From: Gordonia amarae NBRC 15530
Lineage (GTDB): Bacteria > Actinomycetota > Actinomycetes > Mycobacteriales > Mycobacteriaceae
NCBI RefSeq assembly: GCF_000241345.1
Contig: NZ_BAED01000020.1
Span: 62,001 to 126,000 of the forward strand
Length of the DNA: 64,000 bases
Reading direction: 5' to 3'
Made by a program: the position numbers and the translations under genes. Below, piece by piece: positions 17,683 through 26,008 of the stretch. The notes under the pieces are model-generated. The model was not told where the DNA came from and searched no databases. It was given only the letters and a program-made list of their open reading frames with translations. Position 1 is the first letter of the stretch. Each line of letters opens with the position of its first letter.

Positions 17683-19107
17683 TCAGGCCAGTTCGAGGCG
17701 CCGGCCCATGTCGGACATGAACACACGGTTGGGGTCGATGCGCCGGCGCACCGAGATCCACTCGTCGATCCGCGGGTACATCTTGTGGAAGCTCTCCGCC
17801 GAGGTCCGCGAATCCTTCGCCGTGTACAGCCGTCCGCCCATCGCCATGACGCGCTGGTCGAGGTCAGTGAGGAATTCGGCCAGGCCCCGCTTGACGGGGA
17901 AGTCCAGGCACACGTTCCAGCCCTTGAACGGGAAGCTCAGCGGCGCCTTGTTGCCGTCGCCGAACAGCTTGATCACGTTGAGGAAGCTGACATGTCCCGA
18001 CGCCTGGATGTGCTCGATGGTCCGGGTGAATTCGTCCTCGTTGCCCGTGGGCACGATGAACTGGTACTGGCAGAAGCCGCCGCCACGTCCGTACGCGTTG
18101 TTCCAGTCCCCGAACACGTCGAGCATGTGATAGAACTGCGCGAGATTTTTGACCTTGCCCTCGCTCGGCGGCCCGATCCGGTAGTACACCTCGCCGACCG
18201 CGGAGAAGCTCAGTTTGTTGGCCAGGCCGCGCGGGAAGATGTCGGGGAAGGTCACCAGCGGCTTGTTGTTGAAGCTCAGCGGATCCTTCTGATACTTCGC
18301 CGGCAGCTCGTCGACACGGGCGAGGTTGCCGCGGCTGAACGTGCCGCGACCGAGCTTCGGCGGTGCGCTGATCGTGTCGAACCAGCCGGATGCGTATTCG
18401 TAGCCGTCCTCGAATCCGTCCGACAGGTGCAGGTCGAGCGTCTCCTGCAGCGAACCCGTCTGCGCGGTGTCGGCGATGAAGTACGCGCTTTCGGTGCGCT
18501 TCATCGCGATCGTGGCCCGCAGCACGATGCCGGTGAGCCCGATCCCGCCGATGGTGGCCCAGAACAGCGACGCATCGGGGTCGTCGCCGGAGCCGTCGGG
18601 GGTGAGGGTGAGGATGCGGCCGTCGGCCACCAGCAGCTGCAGTTCGACGATGTGGTTGCCGAAGCTGCCCTGGCTGTGGTGGTTCTTGCCGTGGATGTCG
18701 TGGGCGATGGCGCCGCCGACGGTGACCTGCCGGGTGCCGGGGAGCACCGGGACCCACAGTCCGTACGGCAGGGCCGCCTGCATGAGGGTGTCGAGGCTGA
18801 CTCCGGCGTCGACCTCGACGGTCGCGGTGTCCGGGTCGATGGCGTAGATCCGCTGCAGCGGTGTCATGTCGATGGTCAGGCCGCCACTGTTCTGGCCGGA
18901 CTCGTTGTACGAGCGGCCCAGGCCTCGGGCGATGACTCCACGCTTGAGGTAGTCGGGTTTGTCGGCGTTGTCGTCGGCGACTCGGGCGACGGCCTCGGCG
19001 ATGACCTCGGGGTACGGCGTGGACAAAACGTGCCCGGTGATCGGGGTGGTGCGCGACCACCCCACCAGTTTCCGGGTCTCGATCGGCAGTAGCTCTTCTG
19101 TAGACAT
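17683..19107 (-). CDS. dprE1: decaprenylphosphoryl-beta-D-ribose 2'-epimerase flavoprotein DprE1
   Basis: FAD oxidase that converts decaprenylphosphoryl-ribose to the 2-keto intermediate reduced by DprE2. 474 residues. N-terminal FAD-binding PCMH domain with [11 protein letters not shown] and [20 protein letters not shown] (flavin-pyrophosphate loop), then the substrate domain with [16 protein letters not shown] and [12 protein letters not shown]400 in that last motif corresponds to C387 of M. tuberculosis DprE1, the residue modified by benzothiazinones. C-terminal [16 protein letters not shown] is conserved. ATG at 19107 gives MSTEELL; an in-frame ATG 24 bp upstream is possible. First gene of the dprE1-dprE2-aftA run; its promoter must lie in 19108-19266, where I recognise no clear -35/-10. 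Confidence 0.96.
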   Translation of the reverse strand: MSTEELLPIETRKLVGWSRTTPITGHVLSTPYPEVIAEAVARVADDNADKPDYLKRGVIARGLGRSYNESGQNSGGLTIDMTPLQRIYAIDPDTATVEVDAGVSLDTLMQAALPYGLWVPVLPGTRQVTVGGAIAHDIHGKNHHSQGSFGNHIVELQLLVADGRILTLTPDGSGDDPDASLFWATIGGIGLTGIVLRATIAMKRTESAYFIADTAQTGSLQETLDLHLSDGFEDGYEYASGWFDTISAPPKLGRGTFSRGNLARVDELPAKYQKDPLSFNNKPLVTFPDIFPRGLANKLSFSAVGEVYYRIGPPSEGKVKNLAQFYHMLDVFGDWNNAYGRGGGFCQYQFIVPTGNEDEFTRTIEHIQASGHVSFLNVIKLFGDGNKAPLSFPFKGWNVCLDFPVKRGLAEFLTDLDQRVMAMGGRLYTAKDSRTSAESFHKMYPRIDEWISVRRRIDPNRVFMSDMGRRLELA

Positions 19108-19266
19108 CGGGGCACAGACTACTCCTGCCATCCTGAGGATTTGGCATCTTGACGGTGTGACCTGCGGCGATGGTGGCGCCCGTCTCACCCGAAAACGGGC
19201 GATACGGGGACTCCGACGGCCATATGTCCTTGCGAACCGCTATATCGACCGACAGTGTGCACGGGA

Positions 19267-19779
19267 TCAGCCCAGGACCAGGGAGTCGCCCTCGGCGCGC
19301 ACCGACTTCGATTCCAGGGGGCTCGACGCCGGGCCCTGCTTCACTGAGCCGTCCAGGCCGAATTTGCTGCCGTGGCAGGGGCAATTGATGGTCCCGCCGC
19401 TCACCTGGGACACCTTGCAGCCGGCGTGGGTGCAGGTGGTGGACAGGGCGACGAACCTTCCCGAGGTGGGCTGGGTCAGCACGGTGTCGCCGACGATGAT
19501 GCCGCCGCCGACGGGCACGTCGGAGGTCTTGGCGACGGCGTTCGCCGCGGCCCCGCCCCCATCGTCGCTGCCGCCCCCGCCCCCGTCATCGACGTTGCCG
19601 GTGGTCTCGTCGGCTCCGGTGTCCTGCGGGGCCCGCGGTGCGGGTGCCGGGTCGGAGGGTTTGTCGCCGTAGGTGGCGCATGCCGCGGCGGTCAGTGCGA
19701 CGCCGCCGATCAGGACGGCGCGGCGGGTGGTGCCCGGCCTGCGAGCGCAGTCCTGACATGGATCCGGGCTGGGGATCAT
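19267..19779 (-). CDS. exported Rieske 2Fe-2S protein
   Basis: Small electron-transfer protein of 170 residues. The N terminus has a twin-arginine-type signal (TTRRAVLIGGVALTAAACA, about 17-35); the cysteine after TAAA could also be lipid-modified, though the lipobox is not ideal. A Gly/Asp-rich linker (GNVDDGGGGGSDDGGG) follows. The Rieske domain has the two cluster-binding boxes CTHAGC and CPCHGSKFG near 114 and 133. Good Shine-Dalgarno AAAGGA before ATG 19779. It lies 15 bp after a multi-helix membrane protein in the same transcript, so the membrane protein is a likely electron partner. Too short and context-free to be the QcrA Rieske subunit. Confidence 0.9.
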   Translation of the reverse strand: MIPSPDPCQDCARRPGTTRRAVLIGGVALTAAACATYGDKPSDPAPAPRAPQDTGADETTGNVDDGGGGGSDDGGGAAANAVAKTSDVPVGGGIIVGDTVLTQPTSGRFVALSTTCTHAGCKVSQVSGGTINCPCHGSKFGLDGSVKQGPASSPLESKSVRAEGDSLVLG

Positions 19780-19794
19780 TGGAGTCCTTTCCGG

Positions 19795-20703
19795 TCAGAG
19801 GACGAAGCCGGCGTTCTGGAAGAACCACAGCGACGAGGTGGACCAGATGCCGACGAACGCCGCGAGCAGCACGCCGCCGAAGAGCGGAACCGCCCACGAC
19901 GGCGTGGATTTCCGGGTGAGGAGCAGCATTTTGGCGACGAACACGCCGTACAGGAAGCAGCCGAGGATCGAATGCACCATCACCCGGGTTTCGTGGTCGG
20001 CGTAGCCGAGTGCGTATAGGCAGTGCACCGCCACCGGCACCGACACCAGTACGGCGAGCCGTCCGGTCCACACATGGACGATGCCCAGGGCGGGTTTGGG
20101 GGCTCCGAGTTTGCCGTACATCGCGGCGGCCGACAGGAGCTGTGTCAGCGCGAGGGCCGCGGCCAGGGTGGCTATCCACGCCTTCACCGACACCGGGCTG
20201 GAGAACCCGGCCACGTTCACCGAAAAGAACTGCGGGTCATGAACTTTCGCGAACACGCCGAGGCCGGTGCTGACCGCGGCGCCCACCAGTAGCGGAACGA
20301 ACACAGCGGCGGCCGACGGGGTGTCGGCGGGGGGCGGAGCCGGGTGTCCACCCGGATCTGCTTGTGACCCCGGATCTGCTTGTGACCCCGGATGATTGGG
20401 AAACACGGCCTGCCGGGTCGGACCGCCGAACGCGCCCTGGCCGGCGTACTGGGTGGGCGGGTAGGGCGGTGCGGCCGGGGGCTGCTGCGGTCGCATGATC
20501 CGGTCGGTCCGCTGAGCCGGTCCCTGCGGAGGGCGTGCCTGCGGAGGGGGCGCGGCGTGCTGGGTGGGCGGGTACCCGGGTGGCGGCCGCTGACCGGCCC
20601 GCTGTGCGGGTGGGGCGGAGGGCATGTCGGGGCGTGGGGCGGAGGGCATGCCGGGGCGTGGAACGGGGGGCATGCCGCGACGCGGGGGCTGGTCAGGATA
20701 CAT
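19795..20703 (-). CDS. proline-rich membrane protein (DUF6529-like) with intramembrane histidines
   Basis: 302 residues in two parts. Residues 1-130 are a proline- and glutamine-rich cytoplasmic tail with repeats such as RPGMPSAPRPDMPSAP. Residues 130-300 hold five hydrophobic segments. Segment 3 has His at both ends (GIVHVWTGR and AVHCLYALGY) and segment 4 begins VMVHSIL, a pattern like bis-His haem b sites in cytochrome b561-type proteins. I place it in the DUF6529 group from memory of its look; no function is established. It overlaps the upstream gene by 11 bp and precedes the Rieske gene by 15 bp, so all three appear to be one operon. Confidence 0.75.
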   Translation of the reverse strand: MYPDQPPRRGMPPVPRPGMPSAPRPDMPSAPPAQRAGQRPPPGYPPTQHAAPPPQARPPQGPAQRTDRIMRPQQPPAAPPYPPTQYAGQGAFGGPTRQAVFPNHPGSQADPGSQADPGGHPAPPPADTPSAAAVFVPLLVGAAVSTGLGVFAKVHDPQFFSVNVAGFSSPVSVKAWIATLAAALALTQLLSAAAMYGKLGAPKPALGIVHVWTGRLAVLVSVPVAVHCLYALGYADHETRVMVHSILGCFLYGVFVAKMLLLTRKSTPSWAVPLFGGVLLAAFVGIWSTSSLWFFQNAGFVL

Positions 20704-21388
20704 CGTCGGGACTTGTCACCTGGATCACCGACGGGTCGGTGAGCTTGCCGTCGCGCAGCGGGATGTCGGGTGCGGCGGTGGTACTTCCGTCGGCCAGGAG
20801 TTTCACACCGGTGACCGAACCGGCGGCGTCGACGATCCAGGCGGTGACCTCGCCGTTGCTCTTCTCCACGTACAGGCCGGCGGGGGAGCGCACCTGGCCG
20901 ACGGTGTAATTCCACCGCTTCTGGCCGAGGTTGAGCACTCCTACGACGTCGGTACCGTCGAGGGTTCCGGTCATCCGCGCGTTGTTCTTTCCTGTGAGGT
21001 CGAGTTTTCCGTCTTTCGCCGACCCGCTCAGCCACGATTCGACGGTGTCGCCGTCGCATGCATACGCGAGTGCCTTGTCGCCGTCGACGGTGACCGACAG
21101 GGTCATGGTGCCGCTCGGCTCGGGCGGCAGCGTTCCCACGTACTTCCCCTTGGACGGGAAAAGATCCCCGGCCGGACCGCCGTCGTTTCGGGTGTCATCG
21201 TTTCCGGTCGCGCCGGCTCCGGTCTTGTCACCGGACGGCGCCGTACCCGACCGATCGGCGCTCGTGCTCTTCGTCGACGCGGTGGGCGTGGAGTTGTCGT
21301 CGTTGCCGTTGAACACGTTGACTGCGATCAGGATGAGACCGAGGAGCGCGACGGCGGCGATGGTGAACAGAGGTCCGCGCTTACTCAT
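20693..21388 (-). CDS. membrane-anchored extracytoplasmic protein, unknown function
   Basis: 231 residues. One N-terminal transmembrane segment (about 7-25, LFTIAAVALLGLILIAVNVF), a Ser/Thr/Asp-rich linker to about 75, then a compact domain with repeated beta-strand-like stretches (TMTLSVTVDGDKALAYACDG, GKLDLTGKNNARMTGTLDG). I do not recognise a catalytic motif. ATG at 21388 is the first gene of the three-gene run with the DUF6529-like and Rieske genes and overlaps the next by 11 bp, so it may be an accessory of that redox module. The 225 bp upstream to 21613 hold nothing I can support beyond a possible 18-codon frame. Confidence 0.75.
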   Translation of the reverse strand: MSKRGPLFTIAAVALLGLILIAVNVFNGNDDNSTPTASTKSTSADRSGTAPSGDKTGAGATGNDDTRNDGGPAGDLFPSKGKYVGTLPPEPSGTMTLSVTVDGDKALAYACDGDTVESWLSGSAKDGKLDLTGKNNARMTGTLDGTDVVGVLNLGQKRWNYTVGQVRSPAGLYVEKSNGEVTAWIVDAAGSVTGVKLLADGSTTAAPDIPLRDGKLTDPSVIQVTSPDDVS

Positions 21389-21613
21389 AGCGACGCCTGC
21401 TCACGACAGCGCGTGCTCATGGCAACCACAGGGGCGCCGCACGAGGGACGATGATGCCATGACGGACTCCGATCGGTGGCGTGGGCTGGGTTTTGCCCCG
21501 ATCTGGTCAGCGTAGGTTTGTGCGATGCGGCCCGGCAGCGTAGTCGACTACTCGACCTACCCGGCCGTACTACCCGATTCGTGTGGCCGGCTACTCGTGG
21601 CCCGGGACGCGGC

Positions 21614-22858
21614 TCACCGCAGAATGCGCGCCACGAACGGGGTGGAGTCCTTCAGCGAGGTGAGCACGGTTCCCGAGTGGTCCTTGTCCGGGTAGACGTG
21701 CAGTTCGACGGGCTGGTTGTTCGCCTTCATCTGTGCGTACAGCGACAGCGCCGACGGCGCGGGCACGTCTTCGTCGAGCAGGCCCTGCCCGAGGAAGATC
21801 GGCCGGTCGTAGCCGGAGTACGGGGTGCCCATGTACTTGTTGAGCGCGACCCGGGCGTTCGGCAGGCTCGACACCGGTTTACGGAACATGGTGCTCAGGT
21901 TGACGCCGTCGACCACGGCGGCCATGTCGTCGTAGCAGAGCCGGGTGGCCTGCTCGAGGACCTTCCGGCCCTGTGCCGTGAACAGCCCTTTGACGTCGAG
22001 GTCGGGTCGGGCGTCGGCGAATCCGGCGAAGATGTATGCGGCGTAGGCGTTGAGTGCGGCGGGCAGCGTGACCGGCGGGAAGCTCGGCCCGCCCATTCCG
22101 ATGATCAGCTCGATGTTGGCGGGGGTGCCGGTGGCCACCACGCCGCGGTAGTCGAGGCCGCTGCCCGCCGAGAACGCCGTCGCGTACCGGGCGCCGGACA
22201 GTGCCGCACCCGCGCCCTGGGACTGCCCGACGATCGCCCACTTCCGCGCCAGCGGCAGGCCGAGCTGCCGAACGGCTTTGACGGAGTCGACAATGGAGTG
22301 GGCCTCGGTGGTGCCGTTGAGGTAGCTCATCAGTCCGGGTGTGCCCAGGCCGACGTAGTCGGTGGAGACGATCGCGTAACCCTGCTTCAGCCAGTGCGCC
22401 AGGTACGCCGAGTCGCGCGGGCTGCGCGAATGCGTCGACGGCGAGCAGTCGTCACCGAGTCCGGTGGTGCCGTGTGCCCACGCGATCACCGGCCAGCCGC
22501 CCTTCGGGGCGGTACCGCCCGGGAGGAACACGGCGGCGGTGCTGGTGGCCATTGTCCCGTGCACGTCCCGCGTCGAGTACAGGAAGCGTTGCGCGCGTGC
22601 GGTATCAGGAACCCAAAGACGTTTGTCGAGATCGACGGAACGGATGACGGTGCCCGCCGTGGCGGGGATCGCTCCCGCGTAGCCGCGGGTGTCCATGCCC
22701 GACCAGCTGCGGTACCGGGGGGCGTCGGCGGTGGCCATGCCACCGCCGAGACCCAGTGTCAGCGCGGCGATCACTGTGCACGCTCCGGTGGCCAGTCCGG
22801 TTCGCCGGCGGCGGCCGATCGGTCGTGGTCGCCGGGGCAAAACGCGCGTGCCATTCAT
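21614..22858 (-). CDS. secreted lipase / alpha-beta hydrolase (secretory lipase family)
   Basis: 414 residues. The N terminus is basic (RRPRPIGRRRR), followed by a hydrophobic stretch (about 22-42) and an ATA-like cleavage region, so export is likely. The alpha/beta-hydrolase core has the oxyanion region AWAHGTTGLGDDCSP, nucleophile elbow VGQSQGAGAA (Ser near 200), a candidate Asp in LLDEDVPAPS and the His in YPDKDHSGTV. This order fits the fungal-type secretory lipase (LIP) family found in actinobacteria. ATG at 22858 was chosen because it starts the signal peptide. It is divergent from the aldo/keto reductase, sharing a 63-bp promoter gap. Confidence 0.87.
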   Translation of the reverse strand: MNGTRVLPRRPRPIGRRRRTGLATGACTVIAALTLGLGGGMATADAPRYRSWSGMDTRGYAGAIPATAGTVIRSVDLDKRLWVPDTARAQRFLYSTRDVHGTMATSTAAVFLPGGTAPKGGWPVIAWAHGTTGLGDDCSPSTHSRSPRDSAYLAHWLKQGYAIVSTDYVGLGTPGLMSYLNGTTEAHSIVDSVKAVRQLGLPLARKWAIVGQSQGAGAALSGARYATAFSAGSGLDYRGVVATGTPANIELIIGMGGPSFPPVTLPAALNAYAAYIFAGFADARPDLDVKGLFTAQGRKVLEQATRLCYDDMAAVVDGVNLSTMFRKPVSSLPNARVALNKYMGTPYSGYDRPIFLGQGLLDEDVPAPSALSLYAQMKANNQPVELHVYPDKDHSGTVLTSLKDSTPFVARILR

Positions 22859-22921
22859 CTGATCGACCCTATAGCGCGAGTTGCACCGCGTATACAGCGA
22901 GTGCACCGTATCGTTACCAAA

Positions 22922-23752
22922 GTGGACATACCGACAGTTGCACTCAACAACGGGTATTCGATCCCATTGGTCGGGCTCGGGACCTCTCCCATGTTGGGGC
23001 GCCCCTGTATCCGGGCGGTGTCGACGGCGCTGCGCAGCGGTTATCGCCTCGTCGACACGGCCACGAGATATAGCAACGAACTCAGCGTCGGAATGGGTAT
23101 CACCGCGTCGGCGGTGTCCCGCAACGACATTGTGATCCAAACCAAACTCGCCGGTGGTGATCAGGGTTTCGACGAGGCCATCAACGCGGCCAAGGAGAGC
23201 GGCCGCAGGCTCGGCGTCGACCATCTCGACATCTATCTGATCCATTGGCCGTGCCCGTCGCTCGGCAAAACGGTCGAATCGTGGAAGGCGCTGCTGACAC
23301 TGGTCGACGAGGGTTATGTGCGGGTTGCGGGTGTCTCCAATTTCAAACGGCATCACCTGCAGATGCTCTATGACGAGACGGGCCGCTGGCCCGCCCTCAA
23401 TCAGATCCAGTGTTCGCCCGCCGTGCAGCGTAAAGAGCTGCGGGAGTTCATGACCGACAAGGGCATTCATACGCAGGCGTGGCATCCGACGGGAAGCAAG
23501 GAAGGCTTGCTCAGCGACCCGTCGATCATCACGCTGGCACGCAAGTACGGAAAGTCGCCCACCCAGATCGCTCTCAAATGGGCTGTCACACACGGCATCG
23601 GCGTGGTCCCCAAGTCGTCGCACGAGGGCAGGCAGATCGAGAACGCCGACCTGTTCGATTTCGAACTCGACTCCGACGACCTGGCCACCCTCGCCGCACT
23701 CGACCGCGGTGAGCAGGCCGCCCGCGACTCCGACATCGACGAAGAGTTCTGA
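22922..23752 (+). CDS. aldo/keto reductase
   Basis: NADPH-dependent carbonyl reductase, 276 residues, a single TIM-barrel. Family marks: LNNGYSIPLVGLGT at the start; the catalytic Asp and Tyr in RLVDTATRYSNE; the Lys in VIQTKLAGG; the His in YLIHWPCP. Then GVSNFKRHHL, and the NADP-binding VVPKSSHEGRQIEN near the C terminus. GTG at 22922 gives VDIPTVALNN, the normal family beginning; an in-frame GTG at 22901 would add seven residues. Substrate unknown. It sits 23 bp upstream of the GtrA gene on the same strand. Confidence 0.92.
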   Translation: MDIPTVALNNGYSIPLVGLGTSPMLGRPCIRAVSTALRSGYRLVDTATRYSNELSVGMGITASAVSRNDIVIQTKLAGGDQGFDEAINAAKESGRRLGVDHLDIYLIHWPCPSLGKTVESWKALLTLVDEGYVRVAGVSNFKRHHLQMLYDETGRWPALNQIQCSPAVQRKELREFMTDKGIHTQAWHPTGSKEGLLSDPSIITLARKYGKSPTQIALKWAVTHGIGVVPKSSHEGRQIENADLFDFELDSDDLATLAALDRGEQAARDSDIDEEF

Positions 23753-23775
23753 CTCCAGGCGCTAGGGTTGTCGTC

Positions 23776-24267
23776 GTGTCACACCCCGAGCCCGGCGAGC
23801 GCCACCACGAGGACTTCTCGACGCGCCACGCGCCGATGCCGATCGAACTCCCGATCGACGACGAGGAAGCCTCAACCGATGTCGACCTGAAAACGCAGCT
23901 CGTCCGGTTCGTCGTCACCGGAGCCGGGTCGGGCGTACTCGACTTCGGTCTCACCTATCTGCTGCAGGGGGCGGTGGGGTTCCCGCCGTGGCTGGCCAAG
24001 GCCTTCGGCTTCATCCTCGGCACCACCACCGCCTACCTGATCAACCGGCGCTGGACCTTCCGGGCCGAGCCGAGCACCGCCCGGTTCATCGCGGTGATGT
24101 CCCTGTACCTGGTGACGTTCCTGGTGCAGGTCGGCCTGTACGCACTGCTGATGCATCTGTGGTCGCACACGTTCATCTATTCGCTGCTCGCCTACGGCAT
24201 CGCGCAGGGCACCGCGACGGTCATCAACTTCGTGGTGCAGCGGGCGGTGATCTTCAAGATCCGCTGA
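23776..24267 (+). CDS. GtrA-family membrane protein (Rv3789-like)
   Basis: 163 residues with four predicted membrane segments (about 42-64, 72-92, 105-130, 138-155) after a 35-residue hydrophilic tail. GtrA proteins are small flippase-type partners for polyprenyl-phosphate sugars. In M. tuberculosis the homologue Rv3789 lies beside dprE1 and has been linked to decaprenylphosphoryl-arabinose handling. Motifs: LVRFVVTGAGSGVLDF and LINRRWTFRAE. The start is GTG at 23776 with AGGG 9 bases upstream. Here it is plus-strand and 4.6 kb from dprE1, so the usual dprE1 neighbourhood is broken and inverted. Orthology with Rv3789 is inferred from family and region. Confidence 0.85.
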   Translation: MSHPEPGERHHEDFSTRHAPMPIELPIDDEEASTDVDLKTQLVRFVVTGAGSGVLDFGLTYLLQGAVGFPPWLAKAFGFILGTTTAYLINRRWTFRAEPSTARFIAVMSLYLVTFLVQVGLYALLMHLWSHTFIYSLLAYGIAQGTATVINFVVQRAVIFKIR

Positions 24268-24289
24268 CCGCCGCGCTGGCACCGCCGGT

Positions 24290-25318
24290 TCAGGCCGCGG
24301 GTGCCGGGGAGCCTGCCTTCGCGGCGGCCCGGCGCAGGCCGAGGAAGTAGAACCCGAGCCCGACGACAAGCCAGCAGATCAGCACGACCAGCGCGTGGGT
24401 GGTGCCGTGGCCGTCGAACAGCCCGACGCCGCGCAGCAGCGCCCCGGTCGCACCGGGCGGCAGCAACTGCCCGATCTGTCCCCACGGGCTGGGCAGCATC
24501 TCGGGGGCGCTGGACAGTCCCGACAGCGGGTTGCCGAGCAGGATCAGCAGGACCGCGGCGATGCCGATGCCGACGCCGCCGAGGAGTTCGCGCAGGCCGA
24601 GCACACCCATCGCGGTGGCGGAGATGCCGAGCATGGCGGCCAGCGAGGTCAGCAGGTAGTTGCCGTCGAGGGTGCCGAAACCGAACTGGATGATCGCGGT
24701 GAGGGCCAGCCCGCCGACCACGGCGAACGCGAACACCGCGAGCAGCCGGTTCCGGGTGGTGGCGATGAGCTGCATGATGAGGATCGCCGCGATCCAGCCG
24801 CCGAGGGCAAGTGGTAGTGCGCCGCCGGACAGGCCTGCGCCGCGCGGGTCGTCGGCGGGGAAGGGCCGGACGTCGGTGATCGTCCATCCCTTCTTCATCC
24901 TGAGGGCCAGCGGCGGGCCGGCCTGCCCGATGACTTGCGCGGCCTGCGCACTTGCGGCGCTCGCGGTCATGATCTCGATGTTGTCGTCACCGACGATGAG
25001 CGCGCCGTAGATCTTTCGCTGTTCGATGGCCGTGCGGGCTTCGTCGGCGCTCGAGTACTCGCGGACGTCGAAACCGTCGAGCGCGCGGACCTTGTCGACG
25101 GCGTCCTGCGGTCCGGCCACGCCGAGCGTGATGCCGTGTGCGCCGGTGTGGATGGCGGGCAGCGCGAAGGCGCAGAGCATGATCCCGAGCAGCAGGGTCA
25201 GGCCGACGACGACGCCCACGACCTTCTTCCTCTCAGGAACGGTTTTCGCCGGAGGTGGCGTGTCGGCCGGTGCGCTGTCAGTCGACGTGGTGGCCGGTGG
25301 TTCGGTCGCGGTAGACAT
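24290..25318 (-). CDS. ABC-2 / YhgE-type membrane protein
   Basis: 342 residues. A proline-rich N-terminal tail, a first membrane segment (about 34-55, VVGVVVGLTLLLGIMLCAF), a roughly 110-residue extracytoplasmic domain, then five further segments to the C terminus. This one-plus-five layout with a large outer loop fits the ABC-2 permease/YhgE-Pip group, usually involved in export or membrane homeostasis. No ATPase gene is adjacent. ATG at 25318 has AGGGGA upstream. It diverges from a TetR gene across a 93-bp gap, so repression by that TetR is likely. It converges on gtrA, ending 23 bp from it. Confidence 0.8.
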   Translation of the reverse strand: MSTATEPPATTSTDSAPADTPPPAKTVPERKKVVGVVVGLTLLLGIMLCAFALPAIHTGAHGITLGVAGPQDAVDKVRALDGFDVREYSSADEARTAIEQRKIYGALIVGDDNIEIMTASAASAQAAQVIGQAGPPLALRMKKGWTITDVRPFPADDPRGAGLSGGALPLALGGWIAAILIMQLIATTRNRLLAVFAFAVVGGLALTAIIQFGFGTLDGNYLLTSLAAMLGISATAMGVLGLRELLGGVGIGIAAVLLILLGNPLSGLSSAPEMLPSPWGQIGQLLPPGATGALLRGVGLFDGHGTTHALVVLICWLVVGLGFYFLGLRRAAAKAGSPAPAA

Positions 25319-25411
25319 CTGATTCCCCTTTGGGTACGGAACGTATCTTATTTTCGGGAGGTTAGTGAGTAAGGATGTAAAGCACAAGCCGACGACCGAA
25401 AGTGAGGCGTG

Positions 25412-26008
25412 ATGCCCCCGACGCGAAGGCGCGGTGCCGATCTGGAACGCGCACTGCACCAGGCGATACTCGACGAGACGGCCGCCGTCGGCTACGACGC
25501 CGCGACCGTCGAAGGGTTTGCAGCTCGGGCGGGCACCAGCAAACCGGTGCTCTACCGCCGCTGGCCGACGAAGTTCGAGATGGTGCTGGCCGCGATCGCC
25601 GCGGCGTCGGTGGAGTCGGTCGCGGCGCTGGCCGCCGATGCCGGGAACCTCCGCGCCGACCTGTTTGTCCTGCTGAACGGGGTCACCACGATCTTCGCCC
25701 CCGACAAGCGGCGCACAATGCTCGGCCTGCTCGCCGCCGCTGACGCCGACAACGCCGACCCCATCGACAGGCTTCTGCTCACCCGGGCGTCCGGACTTGT
25801 CGCCGACATCGCGGCCCGCGCCCGCACGCGCGGTGAACTCGGCCCCGGCGACCTGACCGCCGACGTTCTCACCGTGCCGTTGGATCTGGCGCGCAACGAC
25901 ATCGTGGTCCGCGGGACGATCGGCGATCTGCGGGTCGCGGCGATCATCGACGACATCACGATCCCGCTCTGGACGCGGCACTCGCACCTCAGCTCCGGGG
26001 CGCGGTGA
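25412..26008 (+). CDS. TetR-family transcriptional regulator
   Basis: 198 residues. N-terminal helix-turn-helix at about 28-55 (TVEGFAARAGTSKPVLYRRW) and the following WPTKFEMV helix are typical of TetR; the C-terminal ligand domain is variable. ATG at 25412 is preferred over the overlapping GTG at 25409 because GAGG sits 4 bases upstream of ATG. It is divergent from the ABC-2-type membrane gene and overlaps the next gene by 4 bp (GTGA), so it is cotranscribed with the FAD oxidoreductase and probably controls both directions. Confidence 0.92.
   Translation: MPPTRRRGADLERALHQAILDETAAVGYDAATVEGFAARAGTSKPVLYRRWPTKFEMVLAAIAAASVESVAALAADAGNLRADLFVLLNGVTTIFAPDKRRTMLGLLAAADADNADPIDRLLLTRASGLVADIAARARTRGELGPGDLTADVLTVPLDLARNDIVVRGTIGDLRVAAIIDDITIPLWTRHSHLSSGAR

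Noticed and set aside
19170-19205. Terminator-like CGCCCGT/ACGGGCG pair upstream of dprE1
   Set aside because: Only 7 bp of stem with an 11-bp loop, located in the dprE1 promoter gap where neither neighbouring transcript needs a terminator.
21461-21515. An 18-codon plus-strand frame (MTDSDRWRGLGFAPIWSA)
   Set aside because: No Shine-Dalgarno, no downstream gene on that strand for a leader peptide to control, and too short to judge.
25319-25411. TetR operator between the ABC-2-type gene and its divergent regulator
   Set aside because: Expected from gene layout, but I found no convincing inverted repeat in these 93 bp, so no site is listed.
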